DNA of 15,987 nucleotides. Origin: Planctomycetota bacterium (GTDB lineage Bacteria > Planctomycetota > Phycisphaerae > UBA1845). Below, piece by piece: positions 7,926 through 15,857 of the stretch. Position 1 is the stretch's first letter. Each line of letters starts with the position of its first letter. The DNA lies in NCBI GenBank assembly GCA_022563055.1, contig JADFOB010000001.1, positions 1-15,987 of the forward strand. The letters are read 5' to 3'. The position numbers were made by a program, and so were the translations under genes. The notes beneath the pieces were generated by a model that ran no database searches, was not told the origin of the DNA, and worked only from the letters and a program-made list of their open reading frames with translations.

Positions 7926-10400
7926 GTGAGAAGCTTGGCCGAATGGCTTTTGGATCTTGACAACGTCCGCCTCGGGCGCGACGCACCGTTGCTGTTGAAG
8001 TTCGGTGCGGATGTGCCCGCCTGGTTGCTGTTTGGCTGCGCGCTGCTTGGCGTAATTTGGATCGCGCTGGTCTATCGGCAAGAGCGATTGCCTTTGGGAC
8101 GGCGGATGGTGCTGGCATCCCTCCGCGCGGCGGCTGTGGCGCTGGTCGGCGCGATTCTATGCCAACCGTCGCTGGTGCTCGAGCGCAACAGCGTCGAGCC
8201 GTCGCACGTCGTTTTGTTGCTCGATACGTCCTACAGCATGGCAGCCAAGGAGCGTTATCAGGACGAGGCTCTGGCGAGTTGCGTGGCGCGCGGCGCTGGT
8301 TTGGAGGATCCCACATCGCTGGCGGAGCACACCCGGCTCGACCTCGTAACCAAGGCGCTGGTTGATGACAACGCAGCGCCGCTTCTTACTCTCATCAGGC
8401 GAAACGGTATCCAGCTCAGCACGTTTGCAGGCGCGGTGCAGACGCAAGCCTTCGCCGCGTCACAAACCAGTTTGGGACCGCTCGTGGATCGGATCGGAGC
8501 CCTTAGCGCCGGCGGGCAGAGCACGGATCTCGCGGGCGCGCTGATTTCCGTCATTGAGCACGCGCAGGGGCGGCGCCTGGCAGCCGTGATCCTTGTGAGT
8601 GACGGACAAACAACCGAACCCACGAGCCTCAAGGATGCTCTGGACCTTGCCCGCGGCCGGCAAGTACCCATTCTTGCGATTCGCTTTGGATCCACGCGCA
8701 GACCCAAGGACATCAGTGTCGGACCGGCTTCCTGCGAGGAAACGGTTTTCGTACGCGACCTGGTCGCCGTCGAAGCGCCGCTTTCGGCGACCGGACTGGC
8801 GGAGCCCATAAGCGTGACGGCGCGATTGATCGAGGAATCGACCGGTAAGGTCGTAGCCTCGCAGGAGGTCGTGCTTGGTCCCGACGCAACCACAGCCACG
8901 GTCGAGTTTCGATTCAGGCCGATGCGAACGGGCCGACTCCGATACCGCGTCGAGGTGTTACCACTTCCCGGCGAACGAACCACGACCAACAACCGCGTCT
9001 ACGTGGATGTGACCGCCCTCGATGATCAACTCCGCGTACTCCTGGTCGAGGGTTACCCGCGCTATGAGTACCGGTATCTCAAGAACGCCCTCCTGCGCGA
9101 GGAGACGATCGAGCTGCGCGTGTTGCTGATTGATGCCGATCGGCGTTTCGTGCAGGAAGGGCTCGATCCGATTCGGAGCTTCCCCGATACGCCCGAGGCG
9201 CTCAGTCGGTACGATGTGGTGCTGTTCGGCGACGTCGACCCGCGCGGTGGATGGCTAAGCGAAGCGCAGATGAACATGCTGCTGGACTTTGTTGGGCATG
9301 AGGGCGGCGGCTTCGGTCTGATCGCCGGCGAGCGGTTTGCACCACACGGTTTTCGGGGCACGCCGCTTGAGAAGCTCATCCCCGTTCGGATCGACCCGAA
9401 CTTCCTCGGACGCTACGACGCGCCGCTCGCGGCAGGTTTCCGCATGCAGGTCAACCGTCAGGGTCGGCGTAGCCGGCTCTTTCGGTTCAGCGATCCCCAG
9501 AAACCAGAGGGTGATGAGAGTGTGACACCCGGTGGGATCTTTGACGCACTGCCGGAGCTGTATTGGCTGGCGCGAACGCTCGGTCCAAAGCCCGGAGCGT
9601 CGGTACTGGCCCAACATCCGACCATGCGCGCATTGTCCGGTCCCATGCCGGTGATCGTCATGGGTCGATACGGCGCGGGCAGGGTCTTCTTCCAGGCCAC
9701 GGACGATACCTGGCGGTGGCGACGCCACACCGGCGAACTGCTGCACGACACCTACTGGGTTCAAGTTACAAGAGAGCTGATGCGCGGCGGGCGCACGGGC
9801 GAGGATCGCCGTTTCGTGATTCGGACCGACCGTCGCGTCTACGTCTACGGCTCGCCCGTCCAGACGCAGGTCGAGGTCTTCGATCCCGGCCTGCTCGCAC
9901 CGAGGGCGGAGTCGATCGAGATCACCGTCACCGAGCTGAGTGGGCAAGCCGGCGAACCGGCACGCCAACAGGCGCTTCCGAGCGGCACTGCACCGGTCGC
10001 AGCCCGATTTTTGTTGCACCGGATCGGCGACGACTCCGACCTCTTTGAGGGAACGTTCGTACCGCCCCGCGCCGGAAGTTTCGTGTTGCGGGCCGACGAG
10101 ATCGCCGGTGGGCCGGGTGAGCGCTCGCCCTCGATCGGCGTGCGGATCGAGCAGCCGGACCTCGAGGCGCGCCGTCCCGAAGCGGACCATGACGTGCTTC
10201 AAAGGATCGCCGATGCGACGGGCGGACGCGTGGTCGACCTGGATCAGTTGGAATCCGCGTTCGGGGAGATCCGCGACCGCAGTGTGCAGATCCCCGACGA
10301 CGTGGTCGAACCGCTGTGGGATTCCAAGGTATCCTTGATGCTGTTCGTCCTGCTGATGACGGCGGAATGGGGATTGCGGAAAGTGTTTGGACTGCTGTGA
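7926..10400 (+). CDS. Membrane-anchored vWA protein with amidotransferase-like region
   Basis: An 824-residue protein. Membrane helices near 31-50 and 60-79 precede a vWA domain (94-255) with a full MIDAS: DTSYS (100-104), Thr200 in QSTDLAGAL, and Asp226 in VSDGQTTEP. A beta-sandwich region (~270-365) leads into an amidotransferase-like fold (~368-620; LRVLLVEGYPRYEYRYLKNA, then FVGHEGGGFGLIAGERFAP) where the expected nucleophile position has no Cys, so it is probably non-enzymatic. A further beta-rich part (~630-745) and a C-terminal membrane helix (802-814) follow. Domain order repeats that of the preceding gene, which suggests an old duplication. The GTG at 7926 was chosen because AGAAGGG (7913-7919) is 6 nt upstream; the in-frame TTG at 7920 directly abuts that site. 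Its stop overlaps the next start as GTGA, implying translational coupling. Confidence 0.9.
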   Translation: MRSLAEWLLDLDNVRLGRDAPLLLKFGADVPAWLLFGCALLGVIWIALVYRQERLPLGRRMVLASLRAAAVALVGAILCQPSLVLERNSVEPSHVVLLLDTSYSMAAKERYQDEALASCVARGAGLEDPTSLAEHTRLDLVTKALVDDNAAPLLTLIRRNGIQLSTFAGAVQTQAFAASQTSLGPLVDRIGALSAGGQSTDLAGALISVIEHAQGRRLAAVILVSDGQTTEPTSLKDALDLARGRQVPILAIRFGSTRRPKDISVGPASCEETVFVRDLVAVEAPLSATGLAEPISVTARLIEESTGKVVASQEVVLGPDATTATVEFRFRPMRTGRLRYRVEVLPLPGERTTTNNRVYVDVTALDDQLRVLLVEGYPRYEYRYLKNALLREETIELRVLLIDADRRFVQEGLDPIRSFPDTPEALSRYDVVLFGDVDPRGGWLSEAQMNMLLDFVGHEGGGFGLIAGERFAPHGFRGTPLEKLIPVRIDPNFLGRYDAPLAAGFRMQVNRQGRRSRLFRFSDPQKPEGDESVTPGGIFDALPELYWLARTLGPKPGASVLAQHPTMRALSGPMPVIVMGRYGAGRVFFQATDDTWRWRRHTGELLHDTYWVQVTRELMRGGRTGEDRRFVIRTDRRVYVYGSPVQTQVEVFDPGLLAPRAESIEITVTELSGQAGEPARQQALPSGTAPVAARFLLHRIGDDSDLFEGTFVPPRAGSFVLRADEIAGGPGERSPSIGVRIEQPDLEARRPEADHDVLQRIADATGGRVVDLDQLESAFGEIRDRSVQIPDDVVEPLWDSKVSLMLFVLLMTAEWGLRKVFGLL

Positions 10401-13400
10401 CGAACTCGGATCTTCTTCAACGTTTGGGCAAGATGCGAACGATGATCCGCGCGCGCCTCGTGGCGTACGGTCTGTGTGCGGTGATGGCCGGCGGCATCGT
10501 TGCGTTCCTGGCGATCGTGACCTTTGACCGGTTCCTCTGGCTTCCGGCTGCTCTTAGGATCTTCGTGGCGTGGTTGTTCTTTGCGGGGTTGGTGGGATCG
10601 GTCTGGCACTGGATCGTCAAACCGTTGCGTGCGCCGCTGACGATCGAAGCGATCGCCGGTCGGCTCGAACAGCACTTCGGCCATTTCGACGATCGCCTGA
10701 CAAGTACCGTCGACTTCCTGCAACACGATGCACCGAAGTTATCCCCCATGATGCGTCAGTTGGTCGTCAACACCGAGCAGATCATGCGGGATGTTCCGCT
10801 GGAATCCGCGCTGACGCTCAAGCCTGTCGTGCGCAGTGTGGCGGTTCTTCTGGTCGGGGCTTGTGTCTTGACGGGGATTCTCCTGTTTTCCCCGGCATGG
10901 GCGCGGACGGGATTGTACCGCTACGTCGATCCGCTGGGTCCGGTCGAATGGCCCCGAACCGTTCAGATCGCCCCACTCTCGTTCGATCAGGCGGTGGCCG
11001 TGGGCGAGTCCGCGACCCTGGGGATGCGGATTGTGCGCGGACTGACCGACACGCTGCGCGGGGTCGTGCAACTGCGGGAACCCGACGGCACGGCGACCGC
11101 GCTGGCGATGCAGCGCGATGAGGACGGCGGTTTCTACACGACGATCGACAGCATCACCCAGGATCTCGAATGCTGGTTTGAAGCGGGTGACGACAGCACG
11201 CGTCGCCATCCGTTAAGGATCCGTGCCGTGCGGCGCCCCGCTGTTGTCGAAGCACTCGTGACGGTCGAGCCTCCGCCCTACGCATCCGCGCGCGGCGTCC
11301 GCATCCACGATCTTGGCGACGGGGCGGTCGAGGCACCGATCGGCGGTTACGTGACCGTGACCGTTACGTCCAGCAAACCGGTGCCGTTGGGCGATCCGCA
11401 CGTCGGTCTGCGCCTAAGCGACGGTGCGTTCATCCCGCTTATGATTGACCCGGCGAACCGGCGCAATCTCCGGGTGCGAACCGAAGTGAGTCAAAGTTGG
11501 CACCCGGAGCTGCGCTTTCGGATCGAGCTTCGAGACGAGGAGGGATTCGAGAACCGTGGGGCGCTTCAGCGTTCGATCGTGGCCGTCCCGGATTCGCCGC
11601 CCATGGTGACGATCCTTCATCCCAGAGCCGTTACCGAGGTTACGCCGCGGGGGTCGGTCCGGCTGTCGGTCCGGGTCGAGGACGATTTCGGCGTTTCACG
11701 TCTCGAGCTGCACGCCCAGCAGCCCCAAGTGGATGAGGTGTTGGTCACATCGCTCGCGGACAAGCTGGTCATTAGTCGCAACGCGGATCGGGTCGAGGCG
11801 GTGGCGGATTATCTCTGGCCCATCGCGCCGATGTCGCTCGTGCCCGGCGACAACCTGTTGTACACGGTTGTGGCGTACGACAACCGTACAGTGGACGACG
11901 TAGCTGGGGACGACGTAACTGGGGACGATGAAGCGGGGCAGATGGGGCGCTCGACCACGATGCGGCTGCGGATCATCAGCGACATCGAGTTTGAGATGAG
12001 ACTCAGGGATGACACGGCTGTATTGGAGGATCGGATCCGCGAGGCGGTGCTGGATGAAACGGAGTTGCTCGATGAGACCGCGGCGCTGGTTCGAGAAGGC
12101 GACGCTCCAGCGGTGCTCGACGATGCCCAGCGCGAGGTCGTCGCGTCGCTAGCCCAACGGCAGACGCGACTGGAGCGGCGGGTGACGGGATTGGCTGGAC
12201 GCTTCGGGGAGTTGGTCCTGCGTGTTGCGCGGAATCAGGCGTCCGGCGTCAAGACGAAGGAGCAGGTGGCGGCTCTGGGTGATGCACTTGGAAAGGTTGC
12301 TGTGGGACCGATGGCATCGGCCGGTCGCCGCTTGCAAGAGGCGCGCGGGCACACCGATGGTTTGGCTCAGCAGGATGCCCTGCGAGCAGCCCTTGGGGAT
12401 GAGGAACTCGCCACGCAGCGTCTTCTTTCCCTGATTCGCACGATTGGCCAGTGGGGCAACTTCCGCGCCCTGCTCAGTAAGACGCAAGACGTGCTCGATC
12501 GTCAGCGTGCGGTGCGAAATGAGACCGGTGTGCTTGGAAGATCGATGCTCGGCAAGTCCGTCGCGTCGCTGACGTCGGAGGAACTGACCGCGCTGGGACG
12601 GACGCGCCGCCGACAGGAACAACTCGTCACCGACGTCGATCAACTGTTGGAGCACATGCGGCGGTTGGCGAGCGCGTCATCGGATAAGGATCCGTCCGGT
12701 GCCCAGGCGGCCCAGTCCGCTCTGCGTGCCGCGCAGGCGAACGGCGTTTCGCGGCATCTTCGTGACGCCGCCGCAGCCATCGGCGTGAACCGGACAGCCG
12801 GTGCGATGATTGAACAGAAACGCGCGGAGGAGGGTCTGCGGCGAACTTTGGATGCTTTGAAAGAACGCGACACACGAGAACTCGCACGGCTTCGCAAGAG
12901 CCTCCGACGCGCGGAAGAGTCGGTCGCCCAGTTGATCGAGGAGCAGAAAACGCTGCGCGCAGCCACGCACGAGGCAGGTCTCCTCAACGCCGACGACAAC
13001 TCCTACGAGGTGCTCGAGCGGCAGCAGCGACAGCTCCGGCTCAACGCGGAACTGCTCGGTGAGGAGCTTGCTCAGATCGAGCGCATTGCAGCCGCCGGGC
13101 GCGGTGTACGACAATCAGCCAAACCCATGGGCGTAGCGGCGCGGGCGCTGGGCGAGCGCCTCTCGGATCGGGCGAAAGCCAAACAAGACGAAGCACTGGC
13201 GCTGCTGCAAGAAGCGTTAAGACGGCTCGACGAGATTGCCCGGCAAACCGAGGAAGAGCAGTTCCAGCGATCTCTGGCGGAAATCCACGACGATCTGAGT
13301 GAGATGCTACGGCGCCAACTCGCCGTCAATGAAGGGATTGCCAAGCTCAAGGAGGACGTTGAGCAGCGTGGTCGGCGAGGTTCCGCTCTTACGCGTACCC

Positions 13401-13921
13401 AAGCGCGCCGGGCGTCGCGTCTGTCGCGGCAACAGCGTGAGGTGCGCCGCCTCGTGGACGACGTGCTGGGCGACCTCGATGAGGTCAAGGTGTACAAGTG
13501 GGCTCTTGACCGCGTGGCGGGTTGGATGGATCAAGGGCGCCGCCGACTCGATGCGCGCCGGATCGACGACGAACTCTTGCGGATGACGGATCGCATCGTG
13601 CGGGACTTGAGGAACCTGGTGCAGGCCATCGTCGAGACGCAGGCGATGCCGATCACCGCCGAGTTTGCCGAGGCCGAGGGCGGCGGCGGTGGTGGAGCGG
13701 GGATGCCGATGCAGTCGAAACCGGTCCCGACCGTCGCGGAGTTGCTCGTGCTCAAGGCGATGCAGCGAGACGTCAACGAGCGGACGCAACGCCTGAACCA
13801 ATCGTTCGATCCGACGACCGCCGACGAGCAGGAGCTGGCCGACCTGATGGAGATTGCCGAAGACCAAACGGAGGTCCGCCGCCTTGCGGAGTTGTTGACG
13901 GAGCAAACTCATGGACCATGA
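10397..13921 (+). CDS. Giant DUF4175-like membrane protein with long coiled coil
   Basis: A 1174-residue protein. Membrane helices lie near 21-43, 52-72 and 145-166, giving an N-terminal anchor like DUF4175 proteins. A beta-rich extracytoplasmic part (about 185-525) contains sandwich-like repeats (e.g. RPAVVEALVTVEPPPYASAR; RGSVRLSVRVEDDFGVSRLE). From ~532 to ~1085 almost everything is Glu/Arg/Leu/Gln-rich helix of coiled-coil type. A Gly-rich linker (GGGGGAGMPMQSKP, ~1094) leads to a conserved-looking C-terminal helix ending in ELADLMEIAEDQTEVRRLAE. Residues 500-514 are a triple acidic repeat. The start is GTG 10397, overlapping the upstream TGA (GTGA); an in-frame ATG at 10367 would need a longer overlap. 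No enzymatic motif is seen; I infer a periplasmic scaffold for the MoxR-vWA system. DUF4175 membership is from architecture and needs a profile search. Confidence 0.8.
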   Translation: MTNSDLLQRLGKMRTMIRARLVAYGLCAVMAGGIVAFLAIVTFDRFLWLPAALRIFVAWLFFAGLVGSVWHWIVKPLRAPLTIEAIAGRLEQHFGHFDDRLTSTVDFLQHDAPKLSPMMRQLVVNTEQIMRDVPLESALTLKPVVRSVAVLLVGACVLTGILLFSPAWARTGLYRYVDPLGPVEWPRTVQIAPLSFDQAVAVGESATLGMRIVRGLTDTLRGVVQLREPDGTATALAMQRDEDGGFYTTIDSITQDLECWFEAGDDSTRRHPLRIRAVRRPAVVEALVTVEPPPYASARGVRIHDLGDGAVEAPIGGYVTVTVTSSKPVPLGDPHVGLRLSDGAFIPLMIDPANRRNLRVRTEVSQSWHPELRFRIELRDEEGFENRGALQRSIVAVPDSPPMVTILHPRAVTEVTPRGSVRLSVRVEDDFGVSRLELHAQQPQVDEVLVTSLADKLVISRNADRVEAVADYLWPIAPMSLVPGDNLLYTVVAYDNRTVDDVAGDDVTGDDEAGQMGRSTTMRLRIISDIEFEMRLRDDTAVLEDRIREAVLDETELLDETAALVREGDAPAVLDDAQREVVASLAQRQTRLERRVTGLAGRFGELVLRVARNQASGVKTKEQVAALGDALGKVAVGPMASAGRRLQEARGHTDGLAQQDALRAALGDEELATQRLLSLIRTIGQWGNFRALLSKTQDVLDRQRAVRNETGVLGRSMLGKSVASLTSEELTALGRTRRRQEQLVTDVDQLLEHMRRLASASSDKDPSGAQAAQSALRAAQANGVSRHLRDAAAAIGVNRTAGAMIEQKRAEEGLRRTLDALKERDTRELARLRKSLRRAEESVAQLIEEQKTLRAATHEAGLLNADDNSYEVLERQQRQLRLNAELLGEELAQIERIAAAGRGVRQSAKPMGVAARALGERLSDRAKAKQDEALALLQEALRRLDEIARQTEEEQFQRSLAEIHDDLSEMLRRQLAVNEGIAKLKEDVEQRGRRGSALTRTQARRASRLSRQQREVRRLVDDVLGDLDEVKVYKWALDRVAGWMDQGRRRLDARRIDDELLRMTDRIVRDLRNLVQAIVETQAMPITAEFAEAEGGGGGGAGMPMQSKPVPTVAELLVLKAMQRDVNERTQRLNQSFDPTTADEQELADLMEIAEDQTEVRRLAELLTEQTHGP
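11894..11938 (+). repeat. In-frame 15-bp tandem repeat, three copies
   Basis: Three 15-bp units (GACGACGTAGCTGGG, GACGACGTAACTGGG, GACGATGAAGCGGGG) encode DDVAG-DDVTG-DDEAG, residues 500-514 of the DUF4175-like protein. Being in-frame and acidic, they form a loop in the beta-rich region just before the coiled coil and could bind cations; length may vary between strains. Confidence 0.8.
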
Positions 13922-13936
13922 GGTAGGACGTCGGAT

Positions 13937-14054
13937 GAATGCGGAATGCGGAATTGGGAATGCAGAACGAATGGCGAATGGCGAATGGCGAATGGCCAAC
14001 GGCGTCCGCAGGTCATTCGTTCCTTCGTAATTCGCTATTCGCTACTCTGCATTC
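13937..14054. repeat. Heptamer tandem repeat with inverted arm, set 2
   Basis: The forward part is built of 7-mers: GAATGCG twice (13937-13950), GAATTGG, GAATGCA, a 4-nt remnant, then GAATGGC four times (13969-13996). The facing arm at 14030-14054 holds ATTCGCT twice and ends in TGCATTC, the exact reverse complement of GAATGCA; it can pair with the forward block imperfectly. It spans the first ~36 codons of the small exported protein gene. Confidence 0.8.
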
Positions 14055-14656
14055 TTCTTCTCTGTGCCGGGGCGTCCGGGCAGGACAACGTATCCGAGCC
14101 CGCGCGAAGCAATACAACGAAGGGAGACCTTGATAAGGAGGAGAAAAAGCTGGGCGAGCGACTCGTTCGCAAGGCGCTGGCTCAAGGCGACGACGACATT
14201 ATGAGCGGGCTCATCCGTCTGATGAACGAGGCCTCGAGGGAACTCGACATCGAGTTCAATCCGGGCGCGTTTGCGCAGGCGCTCCAGAAGCAGATCATGG
14301 ACGGGCTCGACGATGCGATCAAAACGGCGGCTGCACAGCGCCGGCGAGCCTCGCCGGACCAGCAAAAGTGGCGCAGCGACAAACGACGAAAACAGCGTAC
14401 GCCAAGGCAAGGCGAGACGGATAAATCTCAGGCGGAAGGTCGTGACAGCGCCTCGTCCGAGGGGGTTACACGGAGTGTACAGGAGCCCGGTGGATCGGGA
14501 GCGCCGCAACGAGATCACCGCATCGGTCGCGGTTGGGGTGCGTTGCCGCCGCGTGACCGCGACGAGGTGATCCAGGGAAAGCGGGAGGAATCGCTCGAAC
14601 GATACAGGCTGTGGATCGAGCGCTACTATCGGGCGCTGCAGGAAGCCGATGAATAG
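13946..14656 (+). CDS. Small exported hypothetical protein of the MoxR-vWA cluster
   Basis: A 236-residue protein of no family I can name. The N-terminus has a hydrophobic core SLLCILLLC (32-40) followed by AGASGQ, fitting a signal peptide with cleavage near residue 43-45; the lipobox match is poor. Residues 60-125 are helical (LGERLVRKALAQGDDDIMSG...LDIEFNPGAFAQALQKQIMD), 130-195 charged and low-complexity, and the C-terminus carries a tidy block GRGWGALPPRDRDEVIQGKR...YRLWIERYYRALQE that I recall as recurring in planctomycete proteins next to such vWA genes. The start is unclear: ATG 13946, 13985 or a later codon all lie in heptamer repeats, and the best-placed ribosome site (AGGTAGGA ~13921-13928) serves an out-of-frame ATG at 13935. 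It starts 24 bp after the coiled-coil gene and overlaps the next gene by 8 bp. Confidence 0.75.
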   Translation: MRNWECRTNGEWRMANGQRRPQVIRSFVIRYSLLCILLLCAGASGQDNVSEPARSNTTKGDLDKEEKKLGERLVRKALAQGDDDIMSGLIRLMNEASRELDIEFNPGAFAQALQKQIMDGLDDAIKTAAAQRRRASPDQQKWRSDKRRKQRTPRQGETDKSQAEGRDSASSEGVTRSVQEPGGSGAPQRDHRIGRGWGALPPRDRDEVIQGKREESLERYRLWIERYYRALQEADE

Positions 14657-15755
14657 GTCGCCTAATAACTCGATGCTTCGACGATCAAGAGAGGCAAGAG
14701 GCAAGAAGGCAAGAGGGTGTGTGGCTACTACGTCTTGCCTGTTTCCTATGGCCTGTTGCCTCCTTGCCTCTTGCCTCTGGTGCCACGCTGCCGTGGCCGA
14801 TACCCGCCCGGTTGCTACGCCGGTAGCGGCGGAGATCACACCGGCGTCGCGCATCGCGGTGGCCAGAGGGCTTGCGTGGCTCGCCGGGCAGCAGGCGGCG
14901 GACGGATCTTTCGGCAGTCTGTCTCATTACGGTCCGCACGTGGGCATCACCGGTCTTGCGGGACTTGCCTTCATGTCCGACGGAAATATGCCGGGCCGGG
15001 GACGGTACCATGAGATCGTCGCTCGGTGCGTGGACTTCGTCATCGCTCACCGGTCGGAAGGAGGGATGCTCGCGGCGGAGACGTCGCACGGACCCATGTA
15101 CGGGCACGGTTTTGCGACCCTTTTCCTGGCTGAAGTGTATGGGATGACTCACCGCCAGGACGTGCGCGAGACGCTTCGCAAGGCTGTCCGGTTGATCGTG
15201 ACGACGCAGAACGACGAGGGTGGTTGGCGATATCAACCGGTCAAAGCGGACGCCGATCTTTCGGTGACGGTCTGCCAGGTGATGGCACTGCGGGCAGCGA
15301 GGAACTCCGGTGTCTACGTGGACAAGGCTGTCATCGACCTCGCTATCGAATATGTGCGTAAGAGCCAGAACCCCGACGGCGGTTTTCGTTATATGCTCAA
15401 CTCGGGTGGATCGGCGTTTGCGCGATCGGCCGCCGGCGTCACGACGCTGCAATACGCGGGTATTTATGGCGGCGACGCCGTCGAGCGAGGTCTAGAATAC
15501 ATAGGGCGGTTTACGCCGCCCAGCGAGCAGACGGTCGGCCACTACTTTTATGGCCATTACTACGCAGCCCAGGCGATGTTTCTTGCCGGCGACGAGCACT
15601 GGCATGCGTGGTGGTCGCCCGTTCGGCAGGAGATGTTGGAGAAGCAGACGCCGGACGGGTTCTGGCGGGGGCAGGCGGGTCAGGAATACGGAACCGCCAT
15701 GGCACTGATTATTCTTCAAATGCCTAACCGGTTGCTGCCGATCTTCCAGCGGTAG
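14649..15755 (+). CDS. Exported prenyltransferase/squalene-oxidase-repeat (alpha/alpha toroid) protein
   Basis: A 368-residue protein with four QW/PFTB-like repeats: QQAADGSFGS (81-90), TTQNDEGGWRY (185-195), KSQNPDGGFRY (238-248) and KQTPDGFWRG (332-341). These build the alpha/alpha toroid shared by terpene cyclases, prenyltransferase beta subunits and complement-like proteins. It is far shorter than squalene-hopene cyclase (~630 residues) and has no DxDD acid motif, so it is not a cyclase; a binding role in the envelope is likelier. A signal peptide (basic EARGKKAR at 15-22, core LFPMACCLLASCLW at 31-44, cleavage at AVA-D50/51) sends it out of the cytoplasm. ATG 14649 overlaps the upstream stop in ATGAATAG; a short-spaced AGGAAG precedes it. 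An internal ATG at 14748 would start inside the hydrophobic core. It closes the operon. Confidence 0.85.
   Translation: MNRSPNNSMLRRSREARGKKARGCVATTSCLFPMACCLLASCLWCHAAVADTRPVATPVAAEITPASRIAVARGLAWLAGQQAADGSFGSLSHYGPHVGITGLAGLAFMSDGNMPGRGRYHEIVARCVDFVIAHRSEGGMLAAETSHGPMYGHGFATLFLAEVYGMTHRQDVRETLRKAVRLIVTTQNDEGGWRYQPVKADADLSVTVCQVMALRAARNSGVYVDKAVIDLAIEYVRKSQNPDGGFRYMLNSGGSAFARSAAGVTTLQYAGIYGGDAVERGLEYIGRFTPPSEQTVGHYFYGHYYAAQAMFLAGDEHWHAWWSPVRQEMLEKQTPDGFWRGQAGQEYGTAMALIILQMPNRLLPIFQR
14691..14777. repeat. Heptamer tandem repeat with inverted arm, set 3
   Basis: GAGGCAA twice plus GAAGGCAA (14691-14712) face TTGCCTC-C-TTGCCTC-TTGCCTC (14756-14777). The two 22-bp arms are reverse complements with a single mismatch and are separated by 43 nt. 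Both arms lie inside the toroid gene and encode parts of its signal peptide. Confidence 0.85.
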
Positions 15756-15779
15756 GGTCGCGCGTGGCAGACGCCGATA

Positions 15780-15799
15780 CACACCTGGGGGCGGGTGTG
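15780..15799 (+). terminator. Weak hairpin after the operon
   Basis: CACACC (15780-15785) pairs with GGTGTG (15794-15799) around an 8-nt G-rich loop, 25 bp after the last operon stop. No T-run follows, so intrinsic termination is doubtful; position is the main argument. Confidence 0.25.
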
Positions 15800-15857
15800 C
15801 CGGGGTTCGTGACAGAATCGGCGGCCCACCGGTCGGGACATCGGAAGGGGCGACAAC

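Noticed and set aside
9255..10202. 315-codon minus-strand frame opposite the second vWA gene
   Set aside because: No domain look; the plus strand here encodes the conserved vWA/amidotransferase-like protein.
13307..13999. 230-codon minus-strand frame opposite the end of the coiled-coil gene
   Set aside because: Its N-terminus (IRHSPFAIRSAFPIPHSAF) is the antisense translation of the heptamer repeat and the rest is opposite coding sequence.
14649..15755. Squalene-hopene cyclase or geranylgeranyl transferase
   Set aside because: Too short for a cyclase, no DxDD, and a signal peptide; only the toroid repeats are shared.
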